This document shows positions 1 through 12,453 of a DNA stretch of 64,000 nucleotides, in pieces. A model generated the notes under the pieces. The model was not told the origin of the DNA. It searched no databases and saw only the letters and a list, made by a program, of their open reading frames with translations. This stretch comes from Lepiota brunneoincarnata. Its lineage: Eukaryota > Basidiomycota > Agaricomycetes > Agaricales > Agaricaceae. The stretch lies in assembly GCA_023014365.1 (NCBI GenBank), contig JAEBUN010000024.1:744001-808000 (forward strand). Reading direction: 5' to 3'. How positions within the stretch are numbered: the stretch's first letter is position 1; every line of letters starts with the position of its first letter. The position numbers were made by a program, and so were the translations under genes.

Positions 1-1296
1 CTCCTTCCAACATGAACATCCAGGACTATCGTTCCACCGTACGGCCTTGTTCTACATGCATTCCCTCACCAGGATCCCTTAAAACGCTCAGACAGTCTGC
101 TCCAACCACCACCACCTCGTGCCAGGCGCCTCATCTGAATGTCTGGTCCCGCATTGCGACCTACATCCCCAGATATTGACCCCACGCTCAGCCATTTCGC
201 TCCCTCCTTCCACTGCGGCACCCATCAAGTGAGATGTGCGGGGAGTTAGCAATCTCTCAAAGCAAATCAGGATAAGGATTTAACCGCCTCCCAGGAGACA
301 AATACCGTGAAGGGTATCGCTCGATCACCGAAGGATCATGTAGCGTAGTGAGAGCGAGTGTCGTTTTCCCCATCCCGCCTGCTCCCAAGGTCGCGATCCG
401 CGGGAGTAGTGTGGTTGAGGAGCGTTTCAACGATCCTGGATTTTTTTTTGTCGCCCCCGATCATCCGGTCAGGGTGCGGGGTGGGTTTGAGAATGGAATG
501 GAACTATCAGGGCTCTGGTTGTGGATAGAACAGCACCTGGCAGGGCCCGAGGGCAGGGCCTGAGGGCTCAAGGTCGATTAGCGAGACGGAGTTTCAGTGG
601 GATATCCGTCTAGAGAGCTGGAATGAGACTGCGTGCAGGCAATAGAAATGCGGATTCCTAGCATACCATGAAATGGGATGAGCAAATATCCACACAGGGT
701 TGGTGGTAAGAGATCAGCCGTCGTACTGATTGTATTTCTCCTCTGTGTCCTTCAGCTGGTCCCTCTTTGGTGATGCACCGACCTGGAGCAGGCCGTCGAG
801 AATGAGCTTTAACCTACGCAATATCTTATGGACAAGTTCCCGAGACCAATCCTTTTCCGTTTTGGATGTCTAGTTCAGCGCTTATCAGGGTTAACCTTTA
901 TCTTTCTGGCGAATTTTTGGTGCACCTGTCTAATACTGATAATTTGGAGCAAAACACCTGCCAAGGCCCTACACACGGCACATGGTTGAGCAGTTCGCAG
1001 GCCTCCTTTGCCATGTTTGATACGATTTTGGCTAGGTTGGTAGTGGTGGAGACGGGTGGTATCCGGGGGTATATCAGGGCCAGCCTAGCCGAAGCTCTCA
1101 GGGCTACGCTTTTGATGACAACTAACATCATGCGGGTCCTTGAGCTTGGGGCCTCGAGCGTCATGTATTCATGTCCCTCGTGCGCTTGGCATTCACCGAG
1201 CTCTGGAATGCGGGCTGCAGTCTGGACCCCACGACTCACCAAGGGTTCTTGTTTATCATAGTATGTTAGATCCGCATGTTTCTCTATGCAATGCAC
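1..1296 (-). pseudogene. Decayed NLR-like P-loop NTPase (NB-ARC/NACHT type), runs off the left edge
   Basis: On the minus strand, bases 361-390 encode a Walker A motif (LGAGGMGKTTLAL). Upstream of it lies PHPDRMIGGD..RIVETLL, and downstream is VSWEAVKS, the arrangement of the NTPase domain in agaricomycete NLR-like proteins, where such a domain is an ATP-dependent signalling switch. These blocks sit in three different frames. An extra C in CCCGCGG separates the helix from the P-loop, a missing T separates the P-loop from VSWEAVKS, and a TGA follows soon after. The minus-strand open stretch at 898-1296 contains NLAKIVSNMAKEACELLNHV, which resembles the helical N-terminal domain of the same protein class, so order and strand agree. 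Further decay is likely between the blocks. It could instead be one live gene with sequence errors, but three disruptions within about 130 bp favour a pseudogene. The P-loop is certain; the family name is an inference from motif order. Confidence 0.55.
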
Positions 1297-1373
1297 CGCA
1301 TCCCGTTCATTCTAATGAAAAATCACATCATACATAAATACAGGCTGCCTGTTCCCCAAATTTCCTCCATCAT

Positions 1374-2531
1374 TCACTCCTGCATTCGCGCCAACAGATC
1401 CAGCGGATTATCCATCGACACACTATGCGGTAAGCACCGCCCATGACATGCTGTCGGTGGCACAGGCGGATACCGCGCCTCCAAATGCATCCCAGTCTCC
1501 TTTCGTAGAATCGCAGTGGCATTCTTGAGTCTTATCAGCGAAAAGGGGATTTGAGATCGGCAGAGATGGGTTGGTGCCGTCACTGTTGTCATTATTATCG
1601 GGAGTGTGAAGGGGGAGGGATGAGAAGAGTGTAGGAGGCTGATATGGGGGATGTGGAGGAGTCGACTTGGGGTTCTCAGTGATGGCTGAAGAGAGGGAGA
1701 TGAGCAGGCACAGAGGAATAGGCATTGTTGAATCAGAGAACATTGCCCTTGAACGTTGGAAGTCCTTGACTAGATACTGTGGGATGTGCCTTGTGCACAG
1801 TGTCGTCGAGCCATGGAAAAGCGTTGCTGGATCCATCAGCGTCTAGTGTCGAGGCGATATTCCCTGCACATCACCACTGCCCTCTCACTTGCCTTGGCCT
1901 CCGCTGTATCCTCCTCCTCTGTCGCAACCGGTGTCGATTATTTATGGTCAAACTAGGAGCAATAAGCCCAAACTCGTACCCCTCAATGGCGTCGCCTATG
2001 GGCTGGCCGAGTCTTCCCCCTCGATATATCAAACTCCAGAAAATAGCATTCTAAGGTTAGACATGAATGCTTATCTGTTACATCTGCCCCTGACGGGCGA
2101 ATGCGTCCGAGTCGAGTGGCAGGGCCCTGCGGGTGAGGGTGGTGGGTGCGGTATGAGGTGGGGGTCGCCGGGTGGCTGGAGGTCGTGAACACCGACATAC
2201 GGCGGGGGCGATGAGAGAGAGGTATTTGAAGTGTCAAATCGCTGGGGCTGTCAAGTTTTCAAGGAACGATGATGTTTCGAGGGTTCCGCTATGGAAAGGC
2301 CGAGTCACTTGCTCAATATCACCTTGGGCAAACATAAATAACCACTCACGAGGGGCGCGAAGCTAGAGAGGTGTGTTGAACATTGATATTGGGACATAAG
2401 GCGAGAATGGCAGTCGTCTCCGTTATCGAGAGATCTTTGAGCGCCTGCCAGCTTGGGATTGTGCCAGATGGATTTGGTCCTGTGAGTTGGGCTTGGGAGA
2501 AAGGGGGGAGAACTCCCAAGGATCCCGTTGT
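1374..2531 (-). other. Unresolved minus-strand coding-like stretch, possible F-box/LRR remnant
   Basis: Minus-strand frames here hold protein-like pieces that I could not chain with confidence. Near 2370-2520 one frame reads SGTIPSWQALKDLSITETTA, with leucine-rich-repeat spacing, and then meets a GTGAGT donor. At 1374-1540 a frame reads ILRKETGMHLEARYPPVPPT and ends LLARMQE plus stop. That resembles the C-terminal RKETGM segment of the F-box protein at 22205-24109. The middle (1600-2300) is low-complexity Pro/Ser/Thr in every frame. The best guess is a degraded F-box/LRR gene reading away from AP-1 beta. I assign no function and no exon coordinates. Confidence 0.25.
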
Positions 2532-3015
2532 TCATTTACATGTTCGTTTCGGGGAGTCTGAGGCACTCATTTTCGTGATGCTGAAGGAAGAGCTTGGGGC
2601 AGACGGAATGTAAGGGTGGAGAGGTGGATATCCGTCGCGAAGCAAACCAAAATGGAGGGTTGGGGTGGGGCGGAAGCAGGGGAGATGGGGCTGGGGACAG
2701 GCGCTGAAGCGACTGAGGCCCAGTGAAGGTACAGTCACACATTGGTATTGGCTGGGACGACGAGCTTCGGGAGTGTGCCATTGAGATGGTGATGGCGGAG
2801 AAAGTAAGGCAGTAAGAGAGGACAGGAGGGTGACCGAGACAGTGATGATGGTAATTCCAGGGAGGGCGAGCGCAATACTGCATAGACTGAAAGCACTAAG
2901 TAGTGTTGTGCATGAGATTGAGGAAAAGATAAAATGAGTCCAGCGCTTACGTTGTGATGAGTCGCGTCACCCAAACATTAGCCAACCCAACTGATCGTCT
3001 CTCTCTCATCCACAT
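2532..3015 (-). CDS. Predicted small membrane protein, divergent from AP-1 beta
   Basis: Two exons, 2951-3015 and 2532-2886, join over a good fungal intron (GTAAGC...TTTCAG, 64 nt) and keep one frame, giving about 139 aa. Residues about 22-48 (core ALALPGITIITVSVTLLSSL) form a strong hydrophobic helix, so one membrane span or an uncleaved signal anchor is predicted. The remainder is Pro/Ser-rich and ends in a short basic tail. No family is recognised. Its two in-frame ATGs lie 12 and 18 bp from the AP-1 beta start on the other strand, so the two 5' leaders must overlap or one start is wrong. The downstream part may be spliced further, and the gene may continue into 1374-2531. The exon junction and hydrophobic helix are seen directly; that it is an expressed gene is inference. 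Confidence 0.35.
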
Positions 3016-3027
3016 CCACCCTGACCC

Positions 3028-5837
3028 ATGAGCATACGCGGTCCACGAAAAGGAGAAAATTATGAACTCAGCGTCGACCTCAACAGTGAATACCGTGATA
3101 AACGAAAAGATGCCATCAAACGGGTGATAGCGTCTATGACTGTTGGCAAGGGTAATGAGTCCCGCTACTCTTCTTCAGAGCAAGAACGAATTTGAATTCT
3201 TTGAACAGATGTCAGCGGCCTGTTCCCTGATGTGCTCAAAAACATGCAAACAGAGGACCTAGAACAGAAGAAACTCGTGTATCTCTACCTAATAAACTAC
3301 GCTAAAACCCAACCCGAACTCGTCATCCTCGCTGTCAACACCTTCGTCAAGGACACAGACGATCCAAACCCTCTCGTTCGCGCACTTGCTATTAGGACCA
3401 TGGGTTGTCTTCGAGCTGAGAAGATCATCGACTACCTCTGCGATCCTCTGCAGAAATGCTTGAGGGACGAGAACCCATATGTCAGGAAAACTGCGGCACT
3501 CTGTGTCGCCAAGTTGTACGACCTCAAGCCAGAACTTGTTATCGACAATGGATTCCTAGAACAGTTGCACGAGATGGTAGCAGATGCCAACCCGATGGTA
3601 TTACTTTGCCCCTCCTATCCGATCTCCCCGACTCATCCTAGTCCTCTGATATCTACAGGTAGTGGCCAACACCGTTGCAGCACTTACGGATATCCACTTC
3701 TCTGCGACCTCTAACCCCTCAATATCTCCCGATGATCCCTGCCATCTTCACGATCACTTCGTCCATCTTGAACAAACTCCTCATCGCTCTCAACGAGTGC
3801 TCAGAATGGGGTCGTGTCGCCGTTCTCAATGCCCTCGCCCGTTACGTAGCCCAAGACGAAAAGGAGTCCGAGCACATCTGTGAGCGTGTGGTACCCCAGT
3901 TCCAGCACATCAACGGGAGCGTCGTGCTCGCGGCGGTCAAGGTTATCATGATTCACATGCGTAACGTAAGGAGGGAGGATCTCATCAAGCAACTCGTCAA
4001 AAAGATGGCTCCTCCGCTCGTGACGCTGCTGTCTTCTCCGCCCGAGGTGCAGTGGACTGCATTGAGGAATATCAACCTTTTGCTGCAGAAACGTCCGGAT
4101 ATTCTATCCAACGAGATGAGGGTGTTTTTCTGCAAGTACAATGATCCACTGTACGTGAAGGTGGAGAAGTTGGATATTATGGTGAGGTTGGCAGGGGAGA
4201 ACAACGTTGACGCGTTGTTGAGCGAGTTGAAGGAGTAAGTTTCCCTTCCATTCTATGCGTCGAATTCACTGATAGGATGTGTCTCAGGTACGCATCAGAG
4301 GTTGACGTCGACTTCGTGAGGAAGAGTATCAAAGCCATCGGGCAAACAGCAATCAAGATCGAAGCCGCGGCGGAACGTTGCGTTAATGTTCTCCTCGAGC
4401 TCATTGCGACCCGAGTCAGCTATGTGGTGCAAGAAGCTGTAGTTGTTATGAAGGTAGAAGCTCCTCCCCACCCTGTCCCAGTCAACCACGCGTACGTCCA
4501 AATTCAAACTGATCCTACTTCATCCAGGATATTTTCCGCAAGTACCCTTCCACGTACGAAGGTGTCATTCCCACTCTCTGCGCCAATTTGGATGAGTTGG
4601 AGGAGCCAGAGGCGAAGGCATCCCTTATCTGGATAATTGGCGAGTATGCGAATAAGATTGACAATGCGGATGCTTTGCTTGGGTTCTTTGTTGATACCTT
4701 TACGGAGGAGTCCTACCCGGTGAGTTAATGTTTTCAAACCTTTTCTCATGCCCCCTTTCGCGTTTCCTCGTTCACATTCCCTTTTTCGTCCTATTTGCGT
4801 TAATACTCTCTCTATCTACACCTGCCCGTCCTTCCTCATACTGAAATAATCGGCCCAAATGCAATCAGGTGCAACTGCAGACTCTGACCGCTGTAGTCAA
4901 GCTATTCCTCAAGAAACCAGACCAGTCGCAGGGACTCGTGCAGAGTGTGCTGAATACGGCTACAAAGGAGTGTGATTCTCCCGACGTGAGGGACAGAGCG
5001 TACATCTACTGGAGACTGCTCTCAACAGACCCTGGAGCCGCGAAGGTTAAACCAATTTCCATCTGATACTGTGCCATTACTGATTTCGACCCAGTCTGTG
5101 CTCCTAGCTCATCGACCCCCCATTTCGATACCACGGATAACTGTCTCCCCTGCTTTACTGGAGGAGCTGCTTGGCGAGATATCAACGCTTGCCAGTGTTT
5201 ACCACAAACCAGCCGAAACGTTCATTGGGAAGGGCCGTGTTAGTGCAGATACTGTTCAGAAGAAGCACGAGTATGTCTCAGATGCATTCTTCATACAAAC
5301 CCTGATAACACACCACACCTCTCCAGGTTGGAAGACGACCGCTTGGCAACGCAAAAGGCACTACAAACAGTTGTTGCGGGACAACAATCCGAGAACTTGC
5401 TGTATGTCCCTATCCCTTCCATCAACTCGAATACTAATTTGTCTTACCACCTAGTGACTTTGACGACGATACACTTACATCAGATGGTCAACCCTCTGGT
5501 CTAGCTGCGACGCAAGTCTTGTCTCAAACGCCAGCAGCCGTGAACCTACTCGCTGGGACATCCAGCAACCCGCTAGGACGACTTGGTTTCGATCTTTGGT
5601 AGCGGAGGGGCGGGTGGCCTTGGTGGTGCACCTACACCCGCGGCACCTGGGAATGCAAATCAAAGTGGGAGTACGGGCATCAGTGTAGATCCTCTGGCAG
5701 GACTTGCAGGGCTGTCTCTATCGGGTGGTGGTGGGATATCACCGCTGACACCAGGTCAGCCGCAACAGCAACAATCACAGCAACCACAGCAGCCACAGCA
5801 ACAAGGACAGCAGGACGATTTGCTCGGTTTGTTCTAG
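3028..5837 (+). CDS. APL2: AP-1 clathrin adaptor complex, large subunit beta (two single-base frameshifts)
   Basis: Nine exons: 3028-3151, 3209-3597, 3659-4234, 4288-4453, 4528-4719, 4869-5045, 5095-5270, 5327-5401, 5455-5837. The protein starts [20 protein letters not shown] and has the adaptin N-terminal helical-repeat trunk ([56 protein letters not shown]). A Gln/Pro/Gly-rich hinge follows, ending in a clathrin-box-like DDLLGLF at the stop. There is no ear domain, and about 751 aa is close to known fungal beta subunits. It acts in AP-1, sorting cargo into clathrin vesicles at the trans-Golgi and endosomes. Two one-base insertions break the frame: within CCC at 3737-3739 (ISPDDP to PAIFTIT) and within GG at 5576-5577 (SSNPL to [11 protein letters not shown]). 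Removing one base at each site makes the exon sum divisible by three. Such a conserved gene is probably functional, so sequence error is the simpler reading. Confidence 0.93.
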
Positions 5838-6690
5838 GTCTTCAGTGGCCGGTGATTGGTTGGTTGGTTGGTTGGTTGGTTCTGGACCTCGTTTGCTCTC
5901 GTCTCCCTCATGTTTCATTGGCAGTATAATAAATCTTTCTTTCTTTGCCCTATATTGGTGCTTGGTGCCGTAATGCGGAAAAGCACATACCTGAGCCACA
6001 TGTGGAACAATCAGCGCCCCTGGTCTAGGATTGTTTGAAAATCAAATAGAAGGACAGTTTCCGCAAGTGCACTCAAGGCGTCTTCTGTTCCCAGTGAGAG
6101 GTAACCATATTCCTCCACTTCTGTTGATCAAGCATCTTTCACTCTTTTGACTGATTGCTGTTTCAGGTTTGTATAGGACATTAAGCGTGAGACGCTTGTT
6201 TGGCTGATCCCAAATTCTCTGCGGCTCAAAAAATCTTCCTCACCTCATCCCACAGGCGGCTAGGCCTAAGGGGTATTTATAGAACACAGATATAGACGAC
6301 ATGTGAGAGTCAGCTCATGTGGAACGACCGCGATTCTGATGCACCCTTTGTGGAGAAGCATCATGAGCGATGCCAACGCTGGGATAGAATCCCAGCGAAA
6401 TCCGCCTCAGAGAACGGCGTTGGGCGCTGTGCCACAATGCTGTTGGACGGTCTGAGGTGGCTCGTTGTGAGCACCCCGTGGGAAGTGTGCTCTCTTTCGG
6501 TGTCTGCAATGTCGCTTTCATTGTTCTCTTCCCGCTTCTCTGTCGATTGGGTGTCACTGCGGCGACAGAGTATATATTGTGAGAAGCCATGTTGGTTCCA
6601 CTTGTCATCATTTGTGTGTTCCTTCCATCTTGTCCTCCCAGCCTTCAGTCTTGCTCCCAGACTAAGGAAGTGAGGGCTAGTTCTTGAAGA
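5838..6690. other. Intergenic spacer with TTGG tandem repeat
   Basis: Between the AP-1 beta stop and the GH30 start. It holds a short (TTGG)n microsatellite at about 5858-5881. An AT-rich stretch with AATAAA-like sequence at 5927-5932 may serve as the polyadenylation region of AP-1 beta, and a TATATATT element at about 6569 lies about 120 bp upstream of the GH30 ATG. No convincing coding sequence was seen on either strand. Confidence 0.5.
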
Positions 6691-9535
6691 ATGCGTTTGT
6701 CCTCTATAGTATTTCTGGCATCAGCCACAGCAGCTGTGGCTCAGTATCAAATCTGGGACATTGTGCGTGTTACCCCTCGCTCCTATCTCGAAGCTAATGT
6801 CTGGAACGCTTTGTCTGGTTTGCAGTGGCAAACGACTTGGGACCGCTCCAAACTATTCACGTCGCTCAAGCCCTCCACACCCATCAACTTCCATTCTCCG
6901 TCTGGCATTGGCTCTGCAGACATCGTTGTCACTGATACGTCAACGTTCCAGTCTATCTGGGGGATTTGGCGGGTCCTTGAGTACGTCCTTTACTTGACTG
7001 AGTGGAGGACCTGAATTTTAATTAATGGTGCTGGAAAGCTGATTCAGTCTGCCCTGACATTGAACAATTTGAAGGTATAAGTGAAAATTGGCTTCTGTAT
7101 GTCGACTGAGGACCTGACGTTATTCTCGAGTAGACCAAGAATCCGACAGGATATCGAGATCTCCTGACCTATCTCTTCTCGCCCAAAGATGCTGCCAACA
7201 CTGCAGGTTTGAGTTATGTTCGAGTTCCCTCTGGGAGCTTCCGACTTTTCAGCATCTGGTAATGTGACCGTTATCCAAGGATAAGACAGCCCTTCTGATG
7301 GAAGTATTCGATAGACTATAGCTACGATGACACGAATGGAGACACGTCATTCAGCAATTTCAATATCAATCGTGCACCCTCGTATTTGTTCTCGGTGTTG
7401 AATGATATTCAGTCCCTCAATAATAGTAAGGGCTGACTTGCCGTGAACCTTAACCCATTTCTTGATCTTCTCCCGCAGTCATGCGAGTTCATATCGTCCC
7501 GTGGTCTCCCGTAAGCCTCAACATCTACAGAAGATAGAAGGACAAAGCATATATAACCCTATCACAGCCCGGCTGGATGAAGGACAGTGGCACAATGAAC
7601 GGAGGGGCAATAAAGCCCGAACTACTGGATGCTTGTACGATGCTCCTTTTTCTACCCCTTCCCCCAACACAAACTGAAGTCATCCCAACCAAAGACGCCA
7701 CTTACTTATTGAAGTGCGTGCAAGGCTTCACTTCCAAAGGCATTCGGCCATACGCCATATCCATACAAAACGAGCCGCAAAACACGAATCCTACATACCC
7801 GACGTCCAAGCTCACATCTGCACAAGAAGGTCAAATTGGTCTTCGGCTCAGGGGTCTGTTGAATTCTAATGGCTTCGCGAGTACTAAAATTATCGGTGAG
7901 TGCGTGCTTTGCCCTTAAAAGCCCAGGTTCACAGGGGAGCGCCCGAAGAGCGTTCTTTGTGTGCTTCGGCGGGTGTACGTAAGGGAAGCGGAAGTAACTG
8001 ATCCGTTGGTTGGATGATATGCATATAGGATACGATCATAATTGGAGTAGTGCTTCTCAGTACCCCGTTCAGTTGATGCAGGCTGCAGGGAGTGCCTTTG
8101 ATGGAGTAGCTTTCCACTGCTATGCTGTAGGTGCCATGACCTTATCTGTGTGCATACCATGCTGATCGAGGCCCTATCCTCTGGCTCATATAGGGATCAG
8201 TTGAACAGCAGGACGACTTCCATGTTCGGTTCCCGGATAAGGTCGGTTTTATTATGTCGGTGATATCGGTGCCCTTTGCCCGACTAACATCATGTCGGTA
8301 GCAAATATACTTTACAGGTAAAAATGAAATGGGTAAAAAATTAGATTCGATGCTAACTGCCCAACCGCATTTCAGAATGTTCTGGGGTTATTGGGAGCGA
8401 CTGGTGGAGTGACATTAAGGTATGACTAATACCTTGAGCCGCGACACGGCTGACCGACGGTCGTGAATTGCAGTGGTATATGGACAACATGTAGGCAGCA
8501 TTTCCTTGACGTAAACCCACTTCCTATAACACTTGTGCTGTCCTTTAGCTTCATAGGTCCGATGCCTCAGCTTGATAGCCACTGTCATCAACTGACACCC
8601 AGTCATTCACCTAGGTGCCTGTCGAACGCAACTCCCACACAGGACTAATGTGGAACATCGCTCTGGACGGCCATGGGCAACCCAAGCTTCCAGGAACGAG
8701 CAGTTGCGGCGGCCCCGGCTGCCGCGCTATAGTTCAAGTGAATTCTGACGGCTCCTGGAGTGTCAATCAAGAATGTAAGTATCACCTCGCCAACAACTTC
8801 TCAAGTCCAAATGTTGCAGAGTTCTTGACGCGAAAGCTAATCACCTTTTTCCGCATGTTTCCATTCACCTCGTCCCCTATACGCATGACACCCCTTTTGA
8901 CGCCCCTCGATGATGCACACCCCCTCGGATCCGGTCCGATGATATATTCTAGTCTATGCAATGGCACAAGCATCCAAGGCCGTCCTTCCTCGCGACGTTG
9001 GTGGCCCTTGGGGAAAGCGAATTAAAGTGGCTGTCGGAGGAGAATTGAGTTGGGCACTGAGAGTCAGTGCCTTTGTGACAGGACGAGTAAACCCCTCAGA
9101 TTGGCTGAGGTATTCCCTCGTGGTACTTAATTGTCCGTGTTTCTGCTTCTCTAATGTCGTCGGACTGGTTGAATTTGTGTGTGTGTGTTTTGGGAACAGG
9201 GGATGACAGTATAGGTGGATGGAATCCCACACCCGTACAAACGACTATCGAGTTTAGGGGAGTGCAGGTGAGAGGGCCTAATGCCGGTGACCCGATCTAA
9301 TGGGAGTCGCTGACAAGGTAAACTTAGGCAACGTACACCTTCCCTGTTGGAGTTACCACCTTGTGGTGGTATGGTAAGCGCTTTGTCGTCATTGTTCCAG
9401 TTTTGGGGCCTCCTTGCTCACCTTGGTCCGTCAACCCTAGCTCCTCCGACTTCCTTCAACGCTACGAATGAAGAGTATATGGTTTACACAGATGGTCCTA
9501 CCGGTGGACAAATGCCTCTTAAGTTTGGGTTGTAA
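6691..9535 (+). CDS. Secreted GH30 glycoside hydrolase, endo-beta-1,6-glucanase-like (four +1 frameshifts)
   Basis: Nineteen exons chain from MRLSSIVFLASATAAVAQYQ (signal peptide, cut probably after AVA) to the TAA at 9533-9535, about 524 aa. GH30 landmarks occur in order: IWGFGGSLTDS near the N-terminus, VRVPSGSSDFSASDYSYDD, HIVPWSPPGWMKDSGTMNGG, the acid/base Glu in ISIQNEPQN, HNWSSASQYP, and the nucleophile Glu in YFTECSG followed by SDWWSDIKW. A beta-sandwich end follows (LRYSLVVLNWDDS, TYTFPVGVTTLWWY). GH30_3 members cut beta-1,6-glucan in fungal cell walls, so wall remodelling or mycoparasitism is likely. Four one-base insertions relative to the family frame lie at the G5 run 6959-6963, near 7043-7049, at TT 7239-7240 and near 8620. 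Removing one base at each restores a sum divisible by three. Several exons are tiny (16 nt at 8302, 17 nt at 8474, 8 nt at 8549). It may be a young pseudogene or carry sequence errors. Confidence 0.88.
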
Positions 9536-9934
9536 CCGTCGAAAGTTTTGATTCGCAGACTACAGGAACCACGGAAATATTTATTCACGACTGTTATGAC
9601 CGCCCCCATGAGGCACATTCCCAATACAGTTTTCTCGTTCTCCCTGGAATAAAGTTGGAGTTACCGTTAACGTCATTTGGGGGCACGATGGTTAACGACG
9701 CTGGCAAACGCCACAAATGAAGGGATATATGTACTATCAGATATAAACTTAACCTGACACTGGCTGAGTGATTCTGGTTTGGCGATAGGAATTATCATTT
9801 GAACGTTCTGCGATCAGCGCCCAGCTCTGATCCCTTTTGCTTGAGGCTTGTTACCAAGAATGCTCCTACTTGGCGGCTTTTTGTGTACGGCTCAAGGGCT
9901 GGTTTCCTTGATTTCTGCGCTCTTGAAACACGAT

Positions 9935-9954
9935 GGGGGGGGGGGGGGGGGGGA
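9935..9954 (+). repeat. Poly-G homopolymer run
   Basis: An uninterrupted run of about 20 G residues. Such runs can fold as G-quadruplexes and are also prone to length error in sequencing, so the exact length is uncertain. Confidence 0.8.
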
Positions 9955-10433
9955 GAGACCGGCGGTGATCGTTCAAAGTGCCAGCTGTCCCTTGAATTTT
10001 CTCTCAACCACCGCCGTTCCAAACTACTGATCATGAGTGGAAATACCGCCTAAGGGAGGAGGAGGTGGGGGAGGGGTGACGAATGAATAGCCAAAGGAAC
10101 CCCTAGCGAATGGAGGCTAACGAATGCAATCGGGTGGTCCCATCGGGATCAGAGATGCTCCGAACGCGATAAGGTATGGCAAGTACACACGCATCATATG
10201 CGTACATACGCGCTTTGAGGAAAATGATGGATAATGTCACTTTATCCCTTGGCTTCTTGGCTTCTTCTCAGGAAGAAGGGACTCATTACTTACAGGGCTA
10301 GCACCTCTCACCCTCAGCCCTCACGCGCGCGCACATACACACACACTCCCTCTCTCATCCTATAGAAGGAACAAAGAAAATAACCCACGGCTATGAATTG
10401 TGTGCGTCTCCATCGGGGGCTGACTTTCAAACT

Positions 10434-10457
10434 TGTTGTTGTTGTTGTTGTTGTTGT
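10434..10457 (+). repeat. (GTT)n microsatellite
   Basis: Eight tandem GTT/TTG trinucleotides in a non-coding spacer. Confidence 0.9.
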
Positions 10458-12453
10458 CTACCCATTGGATGCTTCTCGGCGTGTGGGGCTGTTAGAGTCC
10501 CCTCTTCTCTTCACTGCGGCGTTCCGTGGCGGTGTTTAGAACCTTGCCCGACCAATTATGGCTTAAAAATATAGGGGAGAAGAGATTGTGGGGAGGAATG
10601 CCATCACTCTGAGCGAATTATTGCAAGGTGCATTGGGGGCGCATGACGCTGGTTGATTGGTATGCACTCTCGAGGAGCATTATGTTCGTGGTTTGTACGT
10701 GGAGCTTTGAACCACAACCCCCCCACCCCCCGGTGGACACTCACATAGGAAGTCTAACCATCGTATTTGAATAGACACGCACCTAGCGTGCGTGATAAGA
10801 AGACCATCGAAGCAGCGGCTTGGAACCTGCCCAATCCCTGGGGGATTGGGGGGTTGGAGGGGTAGGGGAGGAAGAGAACCTCGCGGATGGTAGGTCGGTA
10901 ACCCTTGGGTACCGATGCGAAAAGAAGAACGTATGGGGGGGGGGGATGGCTCGCAGCTTACGGCTCAGGGGGTAGTCTCGAGTTGTATACTTACTTCCGC
11001 GCTGGTATACATGTGCATCGAACCACCCACACACCCACCCAATGTGGTCAACGGTGGGTGCCCTTGAGCGCAGGTGGTACCAATGGGTTGCGAGAACAGC
11101 AGGTGGAGCATCAAAGAGTGGCTATTGAGTCGATCGGTATTGTATCCAGGAAAGTCGTCTTGAAAGAGGCCACAACGACTGTTTGGGGAAGAGGGACTTA
11201 TATGGGGAACCGTGGCAAGTTCCATGATTTGAAACGAGCAACGTCGGAATTCCGGAAAGATGATCCAGACCGTAAACCTATCCATGGAGTGGCGCGCCTA
11301 CGGGTTGGAAAATAATTGGTGAAGTGAAGGAGAGCACTAGACCCGTTCCGTACAAGTTGTACTATCGTCTTTGGTTCTGTTGATGCTGGGGTTTTAGAGT
11401 TTTTTTTGTTTTTGTTTTTTTTGAAGCCGTTAGGGATTCAATACAGCGGACGGATGGTAGTGTCAGGTGGGACTGTGGTGATCCAGTTCTTGATGCCAGA
11501 GCGGATGGAGTGGCGTCTAGATCAAAGTGTTCTTCCGGTGTTCTCATCACAGTCTTTCGGATACGGGAACTCACCCGAAGTACCCATAAATATTGATGCA
11601 GTTCCAAGAAAAGAAGAAATCGTGTATCGCCGGTGTTTAGATTTTGTTCCTTTTGGATGGGCCACACGCACACACCAGGCAGTTGAACGCCATCCAGGCG
11701 TACCCGTACCAGCGAAGGAAGCACCGACAGGTTACTTTGGCATTGTCGAGGAATGAGCCCTGCGGTTCATGCGGACATCAAGCAATGAATCCCCCCTTTT
11801 ACCTGAATAGTGTGACAAGTACTCCTGTGACAGCCTTCTTCTAGCCGCGCTGATGGGAAATCCGACTCCGTCTGTGGTGGTCCTGATTTGTTGACAACAA
11901 CAAAGTTACTGGCGCCGGCTCGCGACAGAAACTTGCATCAAGCACATCAGATAACAATATTTTCCAACTGGAACTACGTTTGGCAGACGTCCAAGAGACT
12001 GTTCGCTCGCGATGGACGCGCGCAGGGAGGCGAGCCTGGCTTGGGCCTTATTGAACATCTTAATCATCGTGGCTACGACTGAAGTGGGTGAACCCGCTCG
12101 CGAAATGAAGAGAGAGGGTCTTCTCGTCCAATCAAGGATCCTATCTTGACTTGACATACCGCAAGTGACTGCACTTCTTTTCGAAGGCCTGATGGGAGCT
12201 GGAAGCACCTGGCCTCCGCTAGCGGTAGACGCCCTAGACAATGGACCTCGAGGGGGGGGGGAAACAACAACGCAGGCGTCGGTCCGTGTTTTCAGACCAT
12301 GTGAAAATTATCCCTGGCTGTTTAATATTTAATCTGCGTACACTTGGCGTTTGCGTTTCATTCCGTCATCGTGTCTGTCTCGACGTCTCAACCTGTCACA
12401 TCGATCAACCCTTTAATATCCCTCTCCTCGTCCTTTTCACCTTCACTCCCCTC

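Larger units (their letters stand above)
9536..12453. other. Long non-coding spacer with simple repeats
   Basis: About 2.9 kb between the GH30 gene and the P450. I found no chain of exons here with domain similarity. Open stretches at 10905-11315 and 11406-11756 (+) and 11906-12241 (-) lack recognisable motifs, and I do not call them genes. The stretch is rich in low-complexity tracts: a G run of about 20 near 9935-9954, an alternating purine/pyrimidine CG/CA tract near 10323-10345, (GTT)n at 10434-10457, and shorter G runs near 10936 and 12250. Confidence 0.5.

Noticed and set aside
10905..11756. Two plus-strand open frames of 116-136 codons
   Set aside because: No motif, no splice partners, low-complexity edges; the length is expected by chance in GC-balanced DNA.
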